A stretch of DNA of 64,000 nt from contig JAEWED010000066.1 in assembly GCA_023389745.1 (NCBI GenBank), positions 1 through 64,000 of the forward strand, written 5' to 3'. The notes beneath the pieces are model-generated. The model worked only from the letters and a program-made list of their open reading frames with translations. It had not been told where the DNA came from and made no database searches. Below are positions 1 to 7,637 of the stretch, in pieces. The DNA comes from Actinomycetes bacterium. Lineage in GTDB: Bacteria > Actinomycetota > Acidimicrobiia > Acidimicrobiales > Microtrichaceae. Within the stretch, counting starts at the first letter, position 1. Each line of letters begins with the position of its first letter. A program made the position numbers and the translations under genes.

Positions 1-1372
1 CCGCTGCCTCGGGCGCCGCGGACTCGGCCGCGGCACCATCGCCCGAGGCGCGCAGCTTCGCGAGCGCGGCGCGGGCGGCTGCCGGACCCCCGCCGGAGGA
101 TCCGGCACCGGCGTCGTCGTCGGCGTCGTGGGACGGCGGCTCGGCGCGCACCTCGGGACGAGGCGCGGCCGGGGCTGGGGCCGGTGACGCGGGTGCTGGC
201 GATGCGGGCGCAGGTGATGCAGTGCCCGCCGCCTTGGCGGGTGTGCCAGCACCCGGTGCGGCCGCGGGTACACCGTTCGCGATCGCCGCTTCGAGCTGCT
301 CGATCCGCTCGACCAGCGCGTCGAAGGACACGTCGGCCGACGCGGTCAGCCGGACCAGCGCGACCTCGAGCGGCACCCTCGGGTCGGCAGCCTGGCGCAT
401 CTCGACCAGCGCTGCGCCGAGGGACTCCATCGCCCGCGCCAACAGCTGCGTGCCGAGCTGCTTCGCCCAGGCCCGGTGACGCTCCTGGTCGGCGGCCACG
501 AGGTGCGGCACCTCGATGCCGAGGGAGACCAGGAAGGTGTCGCGCAGCGAGTCGAGGAACGCCGCGCCCAGCACGCGGGGGTCGTGGCCCTGGGACAGCG
601 CGTCGGCGACGGCGACGACGGCCAGGCCGGTGTCACGCGCGGCGAGCGCCTCGTAGAGCTGCTCGACCGGTTCGGCCCGAGCGACGACACCACCGGCGGC
701 GACGACCTGGTCGAGCGCCGAGAGCGTGTCACGCGAGGAGCCGCGACCCTTCTGCACGACCCAGGCGATGGCCTCGTCGCTGACGTCGAGATCCGCGTCG
801 CCGATGATCCAACGCACCTGGCGCTCGAGCTCGTCGGCCGAGAGCAGCTGGAACTCGAAGTGCTGGGTCCGACTCTTGATGGTCGGCAGGACCTTCTGCG
901 GGTCGGTCGTCGCCAGCACGAAGCGCACGTGGTCGGGCGGCTCCTCGAGTGTCTTGAGGAGCGCGTTCGACGCGCCCGGCGACAGCATGTGGACCTCGTC
1001 GAGGATGTACACCTTGGTTCGGCCCGGGGAGCCGACAGCCGAGCGCTCGATCAGGTCGCGGATGGCGTCGACGCCGTTGTTGGACGCCGCGTCGAGCTCG
1101 AACAGGTCGAAGCTGCGGCCGGCCTCCATGTCCTGGCAGGGGGTGCACTCGCAGCACGGCTCACCGTTCTGCAGGTTCTCGCAGTTCAGCGCCTTGGCGA
1201 GGATGCGGGCGGTCGAGGTCTTGCCGGTGCCACGGGGCCCCGAGAACAGGTAGGCGTGGCCCTCGGTCTCGTTGCGCACCGCGTTGCGCAGCGCCCCGAC
1301 GACGTGCTCCTGGCCGCGGACCTCGTCGAAGCGACGCGGTCGGTACCGTCGGTAGAGGGACTGGTAGGCCAC
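1..1372 (-). CDS. dnaX: DNA polymerase III subunit gamma/tau (partial, C-terminus beyond left edge)
   Basis: Clamp-loader ATPase of the replicative polymerase. Read leftwards from a GTG at 1370-1372, the protein begins with a YQSLYRRYRPRRFDEVRGQE segment typical of DnaX. It then carries Walker A GPRGTGKT (residues 45-52), a four-cysteine zinc module (CENLQNGEPCCECTPCQ), Walker B with ILDEVHML, and LATTDPQKVLPTIKSR (sensor region). About 457 codons are visible. The last part is Ala/Pro-rich (repeated SPAPA), as in the linker before the tau domain, and the reading frame runs off the window. No clear Shine-Dalgarno precedes the GTG, but homology starts exactly there. The SRP RNA gene lies just upstream on the same strand. 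Identification is certain; the exact 3' end is unseen. Confidence 0.96.
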   Translation of the reverse strand, partial: MAYQSLYRRYRPRRFDEVRGQEHVVGALRNAVRNETEGHAYLFSGPRGTGKTSTARILAKALNCENLQNGEPCCECTPCQDMEAGRSFDLFELDAASNNGVDAIRDLIERSAVGSPGRTKVYILDEVHMLSPGASNALLKTLEEPPDHVRFVLATTDPQKVLPTIKSRTQHFEFQLLSADELERQVRWIIGDADLDVSDEAIAWVVQKGRGSSRDTLSALDQVVAAGGVVARAEPVEQLYEALAARDTGLAVVAVADALSQGHDPRVLGAAFLDSLRDTFLVSLGIEVPHLVAADQERHRAWAKQLGTQLLARAMESLGAALVEMRQAADPRVPLEVALVRLTASADVSFDALVERIEQLEAAIANGVPAAAPGAGTPAKAAGTASPAPASPAPASPAPAPAAPRPEVRAEPPSHDADDDAGAGSSGGGPAAARAALAKLRASGDGAAAESAAPEAA

Positions 1373-1463
1373 GGGGGCGATCCTACTGCCGACGCCTGAC
1401 ACGCTCTTCTGCGCCCGGGACGGTCGACCCGCTGCCGGCGACCTACCTGCGGGGGCGAGAACA

Positions 1464-1587
1464 TGTCGTCAGGAGGCGACCAGGCGATCTGCGGCACACC
1501 GCAGGTTCCGCTGAGAGCTGCTGCCTTCCGGCCCTGACCCGGTTCACGGGCTGCGGTCGCACAGGACCCGGCCGCCACCTGACGACA
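1464..1587 (-). ncRNA. ffs: Signal recognition particle RNA (small bacterial type)
   Basis: The minus strand at 1540-1517 reads GGGTCAGGGCCGGAAGGCAG followed by CAGC. This matches the universally conserved SRP domain IV, with a GGAA tetraloop closed by C-G pairs and flanked by the asymmetric GUCAGG/AGCAGC internal loop. The distal ends pair perfectly: 1464-1473 with 1578-1587 (10 bp). A single long hairpin of about 124 nt results, close to the usual 100-nt size. It sits between dnaX and a tRNA-Ser next to tadA, a common actinobacterial neighbourhood. The ends are set by the outer helix and may be off by several bases. Confidence 0.9.
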
Positions 1588-1647
1588 CGAGCGCCGCCCG
1601 GAGGCGGCTTACGTGGCATTGCGGAGTTCAGACTATCGTCTCCGCCC

Positions 1648-1735
1648 GGAGACGTGCGAGAGCGGCCGAATCGGCACGCTTGGAAAGCGTGTGTGGGGAA
1701 ACTCACCGTGGGTTCGAATCCCACCGTCTCCGCCA
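1648..1735 (+). tRNA. tRNA-Ser (anticodon GGA)
   Basis: The acceptor stem GGAGACG (1648-1654) pairs with CGTCTCC (1725-1731). The discriminator is G and CCA is encoded (1733-1735). The anticodon stem CACGC/GCGTG encloses the loop TTGGAAA, giving anticodon GGA, which reads UCC/UCU. A long variable arm and a GGTTCGAATCC T-arm confirm a class II serine tRNA. Confidence 0.97.
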
Positions 1736-1746
1736 GCGTCCTGTTC

Positions 1747-1774
1747 GAGCCCCGGTCAGCCATGGCCGGGGTTC
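1747..1774 (+). terminator. Hairpin after tRNA-Ser(GGA)
   Basis: GAGCCCCGG (1747-1755) can pair with CCGGGGTTC (1766-1774), 8 of 9 Watson-Crick plus one G-T, with a 10-nt loop, 11 bases after the tRNA. There is no U-tract, so termination is inferred only from position and stem strength. Confidence 0.45.
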
Positions 1775-1830
1775 GTCGCGTGCACGGCCTCTCGTCCGTG
1801 GCCGGGGTCCTCTCGTCCGTGGCCGTCGAG

Positions 1831-1918
1831 CGCGCACAGCGCACAGTCGCGATCGTTTGTGCGCTGTGCGCGGTCAGCCGCGCACCGAGCACAAACGATT
1901 CCGGTTGTGCGCTGTGCG
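1831..1918. repeat. Four-arm inverted-repeat cluster upstream of tadA
   Basis: 1831-1845 (CGCGCACAGCGCACA) is the exact reverse complement of 1858-1872, a 15-bp perfect stem with a 12-nt loop. A second, imperfect stem pairs 1881-1894 with 1905-1918. The two inner arms (1852-1872 and 1879-1899) are also complementary at 18 of 21 positions, so alternative folds compete. The cluster lies between tRNA-Ser and tadA and encodes no convincing protein. Confidence 0.8.
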
Positions 1919-1986
1919 CGCCGCGAGTCCCTCGCCGGGGCGTCCGAGACGGCCGGCTCGGCGGTCGGGCTACGGTCGCAGCCGCC

Positions 1987-2478
1987 ATGGCCACCGATCC
2001 GATCCTCGCCGCCGACCCCGAGCACGACCGCTGGATGGACCTCGCGCTCGACGAGGCACGACAGGCCGCAGAGCACGGCGACATCCCCATCGGCGCCGTG
2101 GTCGTGCGACGGGCACCCGACGGCTCGGCCCAGGTCGTGGCGGCGCGACACAACGAGCGGGAGCTGCACGACGACCCGACGGCGCACGCCGAGGTGCTCG
2201 CGCTGCGCGACGCCGCGACGGCGCTCGGCCGGTGGCGACTCGAGGACTGCGTGCTGGTCGTGACGCTGGAGCCGTGCCCGATGTGCGCCGGAGCGGCGTG
2301 GGCATCGCGGATCGGTGGCGTCGTGTTCGGGGCCGAGAGCATGGACGCCGGCTCGCTCGGGTCGCTGTACCACCTGGGTCAGGACCCTCGCCTCAACCAC
2401 GAGTTCCCGGTGCGCGGTCGGGTCGCTGCGGAGCAGTCGGCCGAGCTGCTGCGCCGGTTCTTCGACCAGCGCCGCTGA
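1987..2478 (+). CDS. tadA: tRNA-specific adenosine deaminase
   Basis: Converts the wobble adenosine of tRNA-Arg(ACG) to inosine. The 163-residue product is the normal TadA length. It shows the cytidine/deoxycytidylate-deaminase zinc site H67-A-E69 (TAHAEVLALRDA) and P96-C97-P-M-C100, with E69 as the proton shuttle. The conserved tail segment LGQDPRLNHEFPV is also present. The ATG at 1987 is chosen because homology begins a few residues later. The frame stays open back into the tRNA, but that part is non-homologous. No strong ribosome-binding site is visible. The gene is flanked by two serine tRNA genes. Confidence 0.94.
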   Translation: MATDPILAADPEHDRWMDLALDEARQAAEHGDIPIGAVVVRRAPDGSAQVVAARHNERELHDDPTAHAEVLALRDAATALGRWRLEDCVLVVTLEPCPMCAGAAWASRIGGVVFGAESMDAGSLGSLYHLGQDPRLNHEFPVRGRVAAEQSAELLRRFFDQRR

Positions 2479-2633
2479 CCCGCTCGACGACAGTCCACGT
2501 TCGGCTGTGAGTCCGGTCGAGCACCGGCATACAGTTGCGGAGCGCAATGTGGAAGGGGCGCACGCTCATGACCCAGTTCGTGTGAAGCGCCGCCCGTGTC
2601 GCGCAGGCGTGCCGGTCCCGCCGGCCGTGCCGT

Positions 2634-2674
2634 CGGGCTGCAGAACCGCCCGGAGGGATCGGTTCTGCAGCCCG
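2634..2674. repeat. Perfect 15-bp inverted repeat downstream of tadA
   Basis: CGGGCTGCAGAACCG (2634-2648) is exactly repeated in inverted orientation at 2660-2674 with an 11-nt loop. It lies in the 249-bp gap between tadA and tRNA-Ser(CGA). It could be the tadA terminator, though no T-run follows, or an operator. Apart from this and a 12-codon frame at 2547-2585 with no supporting features, nothing is recognisable in the gap. Confidence 0.6.
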
Positions 2675-2727
2675 GTGCGGCGTTGCTCGTTCGCAGACCT
2701 CGTCGGAGTCCCGCTATCGTCGTCGGC

Positions 2728-2817
2728 GGAGAGTTGCCAGAGCGGACGAATGGGACGGTCTCGAAAACCGTTGAGGTTGCAAGGCCTCCGAGGGTTCGAA
2801 TCCCTCACTCTCCGCCA
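2728..2817 (+). tRNA. tRNA-Ser (anticodon CGA)
   Basis: The acceptor GGAGAGT (2728-2734) pairs with ACTCTCC (2807-2813). G2814 is the discriminator and CCA is encoded at 2815-2817. The anticodon loop CTCGAAA inside ACGGT/ACCGT gives CGA, which reads UCG. A long variable arm marks it as class II serine tRNA. Confidence 0.97.
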
Positions 2818-2826
2818 TCGCAGTGC

Positions 2827-2858
2827 CCGAAACCCCCGCCCCAGCGCGGGGGTTTCGG
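2827..2858 (+). terminator. Strong hairpin terminator after tRNA-Ser(CGA)
   Basis: A perfect 13-bp stem, CCGAAACCCCCGC (2827-2839) with 2846-2858, has a 6-nt loop and lies ten bases after the tRNA. The stem ends in TTTCGGTGTTC. Being symmetric, it may also serve the leftward phosphoribosyltransferase gene ending at 2926. Confidence 0.7.
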
Positions 2859-2925
2859 TGTTCTCGGCGCGACGTGACGGCCGGCGAACGACGAGCCGGC
2901 TGGCGAACGCCCTCACCGCGGCAGT

Positions 2926-3414
2926 TCAGGTTCGAGCAGCGCCCGGCACGGGCCCGTCGGCCGACCACGGGAACGCGATCCACCGATCGGTGCGGCGCCA
3001 CACGTACTCGGGCGCCACGATCGACTGCGGCTTCTCGTAGAGCACCGCAGCGCGCACCTCGGCCACATGGCCGAGGCAGAAGTCGTGGACCATCGCCAGT
3101 GTGTGGCCGGTGTCCGCGACGTCGTCGACCACCAGGACCGACAGGTCGCGCATCGCCACCGGGTCCGGCACCGGCGGGAGCAGCACCGGCAGTTCCTGAC
3201 GCTGGTCGACGCCGGTGTAGTACTCGACGTTCACGGTGAAGCAGTTCTTGACGTCGAGCGCGTAGGCCACGGCACCGCCGATGACGAAGCCACCGCGGGC
3301 GATGGTCAGCACGACGTCGGGTGCGAACCCACTCTCGACGACCTGCAGGGCGAGCTCACGCGCCGCCACGCCGAAGTCGGACCAGGTCAGGACCTCACGC
3401 TCGTCGCCGCTCAC
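2926..3414 (-). CDS. Purine-type phosphoribosyltransferase
   Basis: A 162-residue type I phosphoribosyltransferase. The PRPP-binding loop VLVVDDVADTGHT is at residues 93-105, and the ARGGFVIGG segment near residues 39-47 is the usual loop after strand 1. It resembles xanthine/guanine or hypoxanthine phosphoribosyltransferases used in purine salvage (base + PRPP to nucleotide + pyrophosphate). The base specificity cannot be read from the sequence. It is a single leftward gene, with a tRNA terminator just beyond its 3' end. Cytosolic, with no signal peptide. Confidence 0.88.
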   Translation of the reverse strand: MSGDEREVLTWSDFGVAARELALQVVESGFAPDVVLTIARGGFVIGGAVAYALDVKNCFTVNVEYYTGVDQRQELPVLLPPVPDPVAMRDLSVLVVDDVADTGHTLAMVHDFCLGHVAEVRAAVLYEKPQSIVAPEYVWRRTDRWIAFPWSADGPVPGAART

Positions 3415-3470
3415 GGCGCACAGCGTACGCGTGGCACTCCGCGCCCCGAACCGGCGTCTCGGAGCGCTCG

Positions 3471-4382
3471 TCAGCCCATCGCCTCGCGCAGGACCGCCAT
3501 GGTGCGGGCCTCTTCGTCGGGGTTGCCGCCCATCGGCACCGCCGTGAAGTCGGTCGCGCCGGACGCCTCGATCTCGGCGAGCTGCTCGCGCACGTACTCC
3601 TCGTTGCCGACGATCGACAGGTCACCCAGCCCCTCGACGCCCTCGATGTCCATCATCGCCCGGTAGCTCGGCAGCTGCGCGTAGTCCGCCAGGATCGCGG
3701 CGAGGAAACCACGGGCCGGTGCGGGGTCGTCGGTGACCCACACCGGGATCGAGCAGACGATCGACGGCGCGGGTCGGTCAGCCGCTGCCGCAGCCTCGTT
3801 GATGACCGGAGCGATGTGGCTCTTGATCGTCCTCGGACCGACGCACCAGAGGATCGTGCCGTCGCTGCGCCGGCCGGCGACCTGGAGCATCTGTCGACCG
3901 AGCGCGGCGATCATCACCTTCGGCACGCCGTCAGAGGGCCGGGTCGCCTCGCCGTCGAACGACCAGGCCTGCCCCTGGTACGTCGACGCGCCCGTCGCGA
4001 GGAGGTCCGAGAGGATCTCGAGGTAGTCGATCATGTGCCGCACCGGCTTGTCCCAGGCCATGCGCAGGCTCTGCTCGACGTGCGGCTGGTGGTTGACGCC
4101 GATGCCGACGACGAGCCGGTCACCGACCAGCGCCTGGGTCGTCAGCGCCTGCGCGGCGAGCATGTGGGGGTGGCGCTCCCAGGTCGAGATGACCGCCGTG
4201 CCGAGCTCCATCGACGAACCGGTGTCGCCGTGCGCGCCGAGCAGCGTCAGCGCGTCGATCAGGCCGACCTGTGCGACCCAGTAGCTCGAGAAACCCGCCG
4301 ACTCCGCAGAGGCGACGTCCTCGAGCACACCGGCGACGCCATGCGTCAGCATCCGACCAGAACCGTTGATCCCGTACCGCAT
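3471..4382 (-). CDS. Luciferase-like (LLM class) F420-dependent oxidoreductase
   Basis: A 303-residue TIM-barrel flavin/F420 oxidoreductase of the bacterial-luciferase superfamily. It starts MRYGINGSG and continues with VASAESAGFSSYWVAQ, ELGTAVISTWERHPHMLAAQ, DRLVVGIGVNHQPHVE and DGTILWCVGP, which is the order seen in mycobacterial F420-dependent LLM proteins. The substrate is unknown. The start at 4382 is supported by a strong GGAGGAGGG ribosome-binding site a few bases upstream. It is separated by about 60 bp from the upstream lipoprotein gene on the same strand. Assigning F420 rather than FMN is family inference. Confidence 0.88.
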   Translation of the reverse strand: MRYGINGSGRMLTHGVAGVLEDVASAESAGFSSYWVAQVGLIDALTLLGAHGDTGSSMELGTAVISTWERHPHMLAAQALTTQALVGDRLVVGIGVNHQPHVEQSLRMAWDKPVRHMIDYLEILSDLLATGASTYQGQAWSFDGEATRPSDGVPKVMIAALGRQMLQVAGRRSDGTILWCVGPRTIKSHIAPVINEAAAAADRPAPSIVCSIPVWVTDDPAPARGFLAAILADYAQLPSYRAMMDIEGVEGLGDLSIVGNEEYVREQLAEIEASGATDFTAVPMGGNPDEEARTMAVLREAMG

Positions 4383-4443
4383 GGCTGCACCCTCCTCCGG
4401 CCGCGCCGGTGCGCGGACCCCATGGTGAGTGTAGAAACCCGGT

Positions 4444-5388
4444 TCAGTGCCCGATCGTCCCGGCGCTCCGGCCGGCGAGATCGACCACCAGGTCGAACGG
4501 ATCCGAGGGCTGCAGGCCCGAGACCTGCACGGCCGAGACCACGTTGCCGCGTTGCAGCACGACCTGGTCGATGACCGGGCCGGAATCGTCGGGCTGCACG
4601 CCGAGATAGCCGTAGGCGAGGTACCGGTAGCCGACCGCCCCGTCGGGCAGGCCGTGGATCTGGGTGGTCGCGAACTGCATGGCCCGCTGGAGCAGCTCCG
4701 TCGCCGCCAGCTGCGCCCACGTCGCGGACTCGAAGACAGCGGTCGAGACCCGCGCACCGCCGAATCCGTCGGCCTGCCACGCCGCGGTCCACCCGTCGGA
4801 CACCCCGTCGAGGTCCGGCGACCAGGCCTCGACCGCTGCCGAGGTGTACCCCGGCAGCTCGGCCTCGATCGGTGCCGGCAGTGCGTACTCCTCGGACCCC
4901 GGCTGCACCAGCGCCATCGCATCGACGACGTCGCGGGCGACCGACTCGTGGGCCCCCAACCACAGGTCGGACACACACCCGGCACCTCGATCGCTCGCGA
5001 CCAGCACCCGCCACGTGGTGGTCGACCCGCTCGCCGAGGTGACGCTGTACTCGATGCGGCGGTCGCTCGGTTCCGACCACGGCAGGTCGCGGACGTCGTC
5101 CAGGACGAGCGGACCCGACGTGTCCTGCACAGCGGCCACATCACGCTCGATGTCGGCAGCGGTGTCGAAGCGGAACCCGTCGCATCGCAGCGCGTTCGCC
5201 GCGTCGATGTCGCCGGTGAGGGTCGCCTCGACCTGCTCGCGCACCACGTCGACCGCGTCGGTCGGGCGCTCCTCGGGGCCACCACCGGTCGACGTGCTCG
5301 GTGTCGTGGAGTCCGAGCACGCCATGACCAGCAGCGCCACCCCGAGGGCGAGCAGCGCCGGTCGATGACCGGACCGTCGGATCGTCAT
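4444..5388 (-). CDS. Predicted lipoprotein of unknown function
   Basis: A 314-residue exported protein. The N-terminus MTIRRSGHRPALLALGVALL ends in the lipobox VMAC-S, so the mature protein would be acylated on the cysteine near residue 27. A Ser/Thr/Gly-rich linker follows (STTPSTSTGGG), then a soluble domain with no motif I recognise. It has a few tryptophan/aspartate-rich stretches and ends in SDPFDLVVDLAGRSAGTIGH. The start at 5388 is chosen for the signal peptide; a longer frame upstream has no signal. Possibly a sensor- or PknH-like extracellular domain protein, but unsupported. Confidence 0.8.
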   Translation of the reverse strand: MTIRRSGHRPALLALGVALLVMACSDSTTPSTSTGGGPEERPTDAVDVVREQVEATLTGDIDAANALRCDGFRFDTAADIERDVAAVQDTSGPLVLDDVRDLPWSEPSDRRIEYSVTSASGSTTTWRVLVASDRGAGCVSDLWLGAHESVARDVVDAMALVQPGSEEYALPAPIEAELPGYTSAAVEAWSPDLDGVSDGWTAAWQADGFGGARVSTAVFESATWAQLAATELLQRAMQFATTQIHGLPDGAVGYRYLAYGYLGVQPDDSGPVIDQVVLQRGNVVSAVQVSGLQPSDPFDLVVDLAGRSAGTIGH

Positions 5389-5461
5389 GGTCGAACGCCG
5401 CCCTTCCGTCGCGTGCGCGCACACCGTATCGGCGAGCCGGGCCGGATCTGCTCGGCCCGGC

Positions 5462-6310
5462 TCAGCTCGCCATGACCTGTCGGGTCGTGCCGACGAGCAG
5501 GGCGAGCTGTCGGGACTGCGCGACGAGCACGCCGGTGGAGTCCCAGATCTCGACATCCTCCTCGTGGTAGCCGCCCGTCACGAACCGGGTCGAGGCACGC
5601 AACGCGAGCCAACCCGGGGCCGGGCGTGCCCGGCAGTGCAGCGTGAGCTCGATCGTCGAGGAGCTCGCTGCTCCCAGCTCGAGGACCACCGGCGCGACGG
5701 CGTCGACCAGGAACGCCAGACCGACCAGGTCGACGTCGCTGCCGTCCGCGAACCGCACCCAGCACTCGAGCGACGGATCACCCGTCGGCTCACCCCGGAG
5801 CCAGCCCGGCGCAGTGGTGACCCGGTACTCGACGCGGTCCGCGACGGTGCCGCTGGGACGCAACGCCTCGAACGGGTCCCGGCAGTCCTCCGGTGGGGGC
5901 AGCGACGGCGGACCACCGAGGACCAACGAGGGGCCATCGGCCGCGGCGAGGTCGGCGAAGTCGGCGAGCACCCGCAGCCGTTCGGTGTCGCCCTGGACGA
6001 ACCTGGCCTCGGCGGTCTCGACGCTCCGGCCGAGGCGCACCTGCTCGGTGCCGATCGACGCCGCCCCGTGCTCGGCCGGGCGCAGGAAGTACGCCGACGC
6101 GCAGAGCAGATCCGGGAACGAGGAGCGGGCCTCCAGCGATCGGAGCGCCACGGCGAGCGAGTACCCGCCCAGCGGTCCGCCACCGAGGCGGTCCCAGCGG
6201 TCCGACAGCTCGGCACGGAACGCGCCGTCGCCGTGTGGGACCACCGCGGTGTCGGCCTCGAAGGACCGCGGCCCGGCGATGGAGTCGGTGGCGGGACCGG
6301 TGGCGGTCAT
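5462..6310 (-). CDS. TesB-like acyl-CoA thioesterase family protein
   Basis: A 282-residue double-hotdog protein. The N-terminal half has RWDRLGGGPLGGYSLAVALRSLE and a substrate-tunnel segment SAYFLRPAEHG. The C-terminal half has VDAVAPVVLELGA and STIELTLHCRARPAPGWLALR, followed by the typical DSTGVLVAQSRQLALL. Such enzymes hydrolyse acyl-CoA to free acid and CoA. The start ATG overlaps the stop of the upstream SnoaL-like gene by four bases (ATGA at 6307-6310), so the two are translationally coupled and probably work on related substrates. Confidence 0.85.
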   Translation of the reverse strand: MTATGPATDSIAGPRSFEADTAVVPHGDGAFRAELSDRWDRLGGGPLGGYSLAVALRSLEARSSFPDLLCASAYFLRPAEHGAASIGTEQVRLGRSVETAEARFVQGDTERLRVLADFADLAAADGPSLVLGGPPSLPPPEDCRDPFEALRPSGTVADRVEYRVTTAPGWLRGEPTGDPSLECWVRFADGSDVDLVGLAFLVDAVAPVVLELGAASSSTIELTLHCRARPAPGWLALRASTRFVTGGYHEEDVEIWDSTGVLVAQSRQLALLVGTTRQVMAS

Positions 6311-6714
6311 CGCGCCGCGGCTCGGTCGAGGGCTGCGGGATCGAGCGCGACCAGCTCACCGAAGAAGCCGACGACACCGACCAGCTTGTCGTCGTCATCG
6401 ACCTCGGCGATGTCGGTGCCGGTGATCGCCGTCGTGCCGTCCGGTCCGGTCAGCGTCCAGCCGTAGCGGGCGTAGCCGTGGTGTGCGTCGACCTCGGTCG
6501 TGCGCTCGAAGCGGTGACCCGGGTAGTGCGCGAGCACCGCATCGACCAGCTCCGCGATCGCGTCGATGCCCTGGCCTTCGAGGGGCGGATCGAGCAGACG
6601 TCCGGCAGGGTTCCACGCGGCGGTGAGCAGCTCGAGTCGCCGCTCCCGGTCCGGTTCGCAGTAGCCGGCGAGGTGGGTGTCGATGGTGCGGGTGAGGGTG
6701 GTGGTGTCGTTCAT
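6307..6714 (-). CDS. SnoaL/NTF2-like small protein
   Basis: A 135-residue alpha+beta cone protein of the SnoaL-like/NTF2 superfamily. It starts MNDTTTLTRTIDTHLAGYCEPD and includes WNPAGRLLDPPLEGQGIDAI, HYPGHRFERTTEVDAHHGY and the closing strand WTLTGPDGTTAITGTDIAEV. An alternative GTG start at 6729 adds five residues. It is the first gene of a pair with the thioesterase and is divergently transcribed from the XRE/MmyB-type regulator. MmyB-type regulators often sit beside the oxidoreductase or SnoaL-like gene they control. The ligand or reaction is unknown. Confidence 0.82.
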   Translation of the reverse strand: MNDTTTLTRTIDTHLAGYCEPDRERRLELLTAAWNPAGRLLDPPLEGQGIDAIAELVDAVLAHYPGHRFERTTEVDAHHGYARYGWTLTGPDGTTAITGTDIAEVDDDDKLVGVVGFFGELVALDPAALDRAAAR

Positions 6715-6749
6715 GCCGTCGATCGTCACGCCCGCGGGTCGTGACGGCG

Positions 6750-6766
6750 ATGACCTGTGAGGTCAT
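6750..6766. promoter_or_regulatory. Palindromic operator candidate between divergent SnoaL-like and XRE genes
   Basis: ATGACCT-GTG-AGGTCAT is a perfect 7-bp inverted repeat with a 3-bp spacer. It is centred in the 87-bp gap between the two divergent starts (6714 and 6802). Its position and symmetry fit autoregulation by the adjacent helix-turn-helix protein. The functional assignment is inference. Confidence 0.55.
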
Positions 6767-6801
6767 GGGCGCACCGAGCGGCGCTCGGTACGGTGCGTCC
6801 C

Positions 6802-7587
6802 ATGCCCCGCTCACACGTCGGTCCGCTGCTGCGCGAGTGGCGTCACCGTCGACACCGCAGCCAGATGGACGTGGCCTTGGGCGCCGGCGTGTCGCCCCGC
6901 CATCTGAGCTTCGTCGAGACCGGCAAGTCCCGGCCGTCGCCGGAGCTGCTGCTGACCATCGCGGAGCACCTCGAGGTCCCGCTGCGCGAGCGCAACGACC
7001 TGCTGGTCGCCGCCGGGCACGCCCCGCACTACCCGCGCACACCGCTCGACGACAACTCCATGACGACGATCCGCGCGTCGCTGCAGCGCATGCTCGACGC
7101 GCACGACCCCTACCCCGGTGTCGTCGTCGACCGCTGCTGGAACGTCGCGGTCTCGAACCAGGCGGCGCGGCTGCTGATCGCCGACCTGCCCGCCGCGGTG
7201 CTCACTCCGACGATCAACGTGTTCCGCGTGTGCCTGCACCCCGACGGGCTGGCAAGCCGGACCGCCAACTTCGGCGAGTGGAGCCGCTACCTGCTCAGCC
7301 AGCTCCAGCGCACGCGCTCGCTCACCGGTGACCCCGCGGTCGCCGAGCTCGAGGCAGAAGTGCGCGCCTACCCGAACGTCGCCGCGCTGGACGGCGAACC
7401 CATGCCCGTCGACGACGGGGCCGGACTGCTGGTCCCCTTCGTGGTCGACCTCGGAGGTCGACGTTTGTCGATGTTCACGACGCTGACCACGTTCGGCACA
7501 CCCCGCGACGTCACGCTCGACGAGCTGGCCGTCGAGCTCTTCTTCCCAGCCGACGACGAGACGGAGCGTGCGCTGCGGACTCGGTGA
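6802..7587 (+). CDS. XRE-family regulator with MmyB-like ligand-binding domain
   Basis: A 261-residue transcription factor. The N-terminal helix-turn-helix (about residues 8-62) contains LLREWRHRRHRSQMDVALGAG, SPRHLSFVETGKSRPSPELL and LEVPLRERNDLLVAAGHAP, the signature of the MmyB group. The remaining 190 residues match the PAS-like MmyB domain (YPGVVVDRCWNVAVSNQAA, INVFRVCLHPDGL, FFPADDETERAL). This domain is thought to bind fatty acids or similar hydrophobic ligands, which is compatible with the neighbouring thioesterase. The start at 6802 fits the family; the in-frame upstream extension is not homologous. Divergent from the SnoaL-like/thioesterase pair with a palindrome between. Confidence 0.9.
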   Translation: MPRSHVGPLLREWRHRRHRSQMDVALGAGVSPRHLSFVETGKSRPSPELLLTIAEHLEVPLRERNDLLVAAGHAPHYPRTPLDDNSMTTIRASLQRMLDAHDPYPGVVVDRCWNVAVSNQAARLLIADLPAAVLTPTINVFRVCLHPDGLASRTANFGEWSRYLLSQLQRTRSLTGDPAVAELEAEVRAYPNVAALDGEPMPVDDGAGLLVPFVVDLGGRRLSMFTTLTTFGTPRDVTLDELAVELFFPADDETERALRTR

Positions 7588-7637
7588 CCGGCCGCTGCGG
7601 TGACCGGGCGCTGGGGCCGGGCAACCGGGGCGGGTCG

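Noticed and set aside
2547..2585. 12-codon frame between tadA and tRNA-Ser(CGA)
   Set aside because: Too short to judge, no strong ribosome-binding site, no regulated gene directly downstream.
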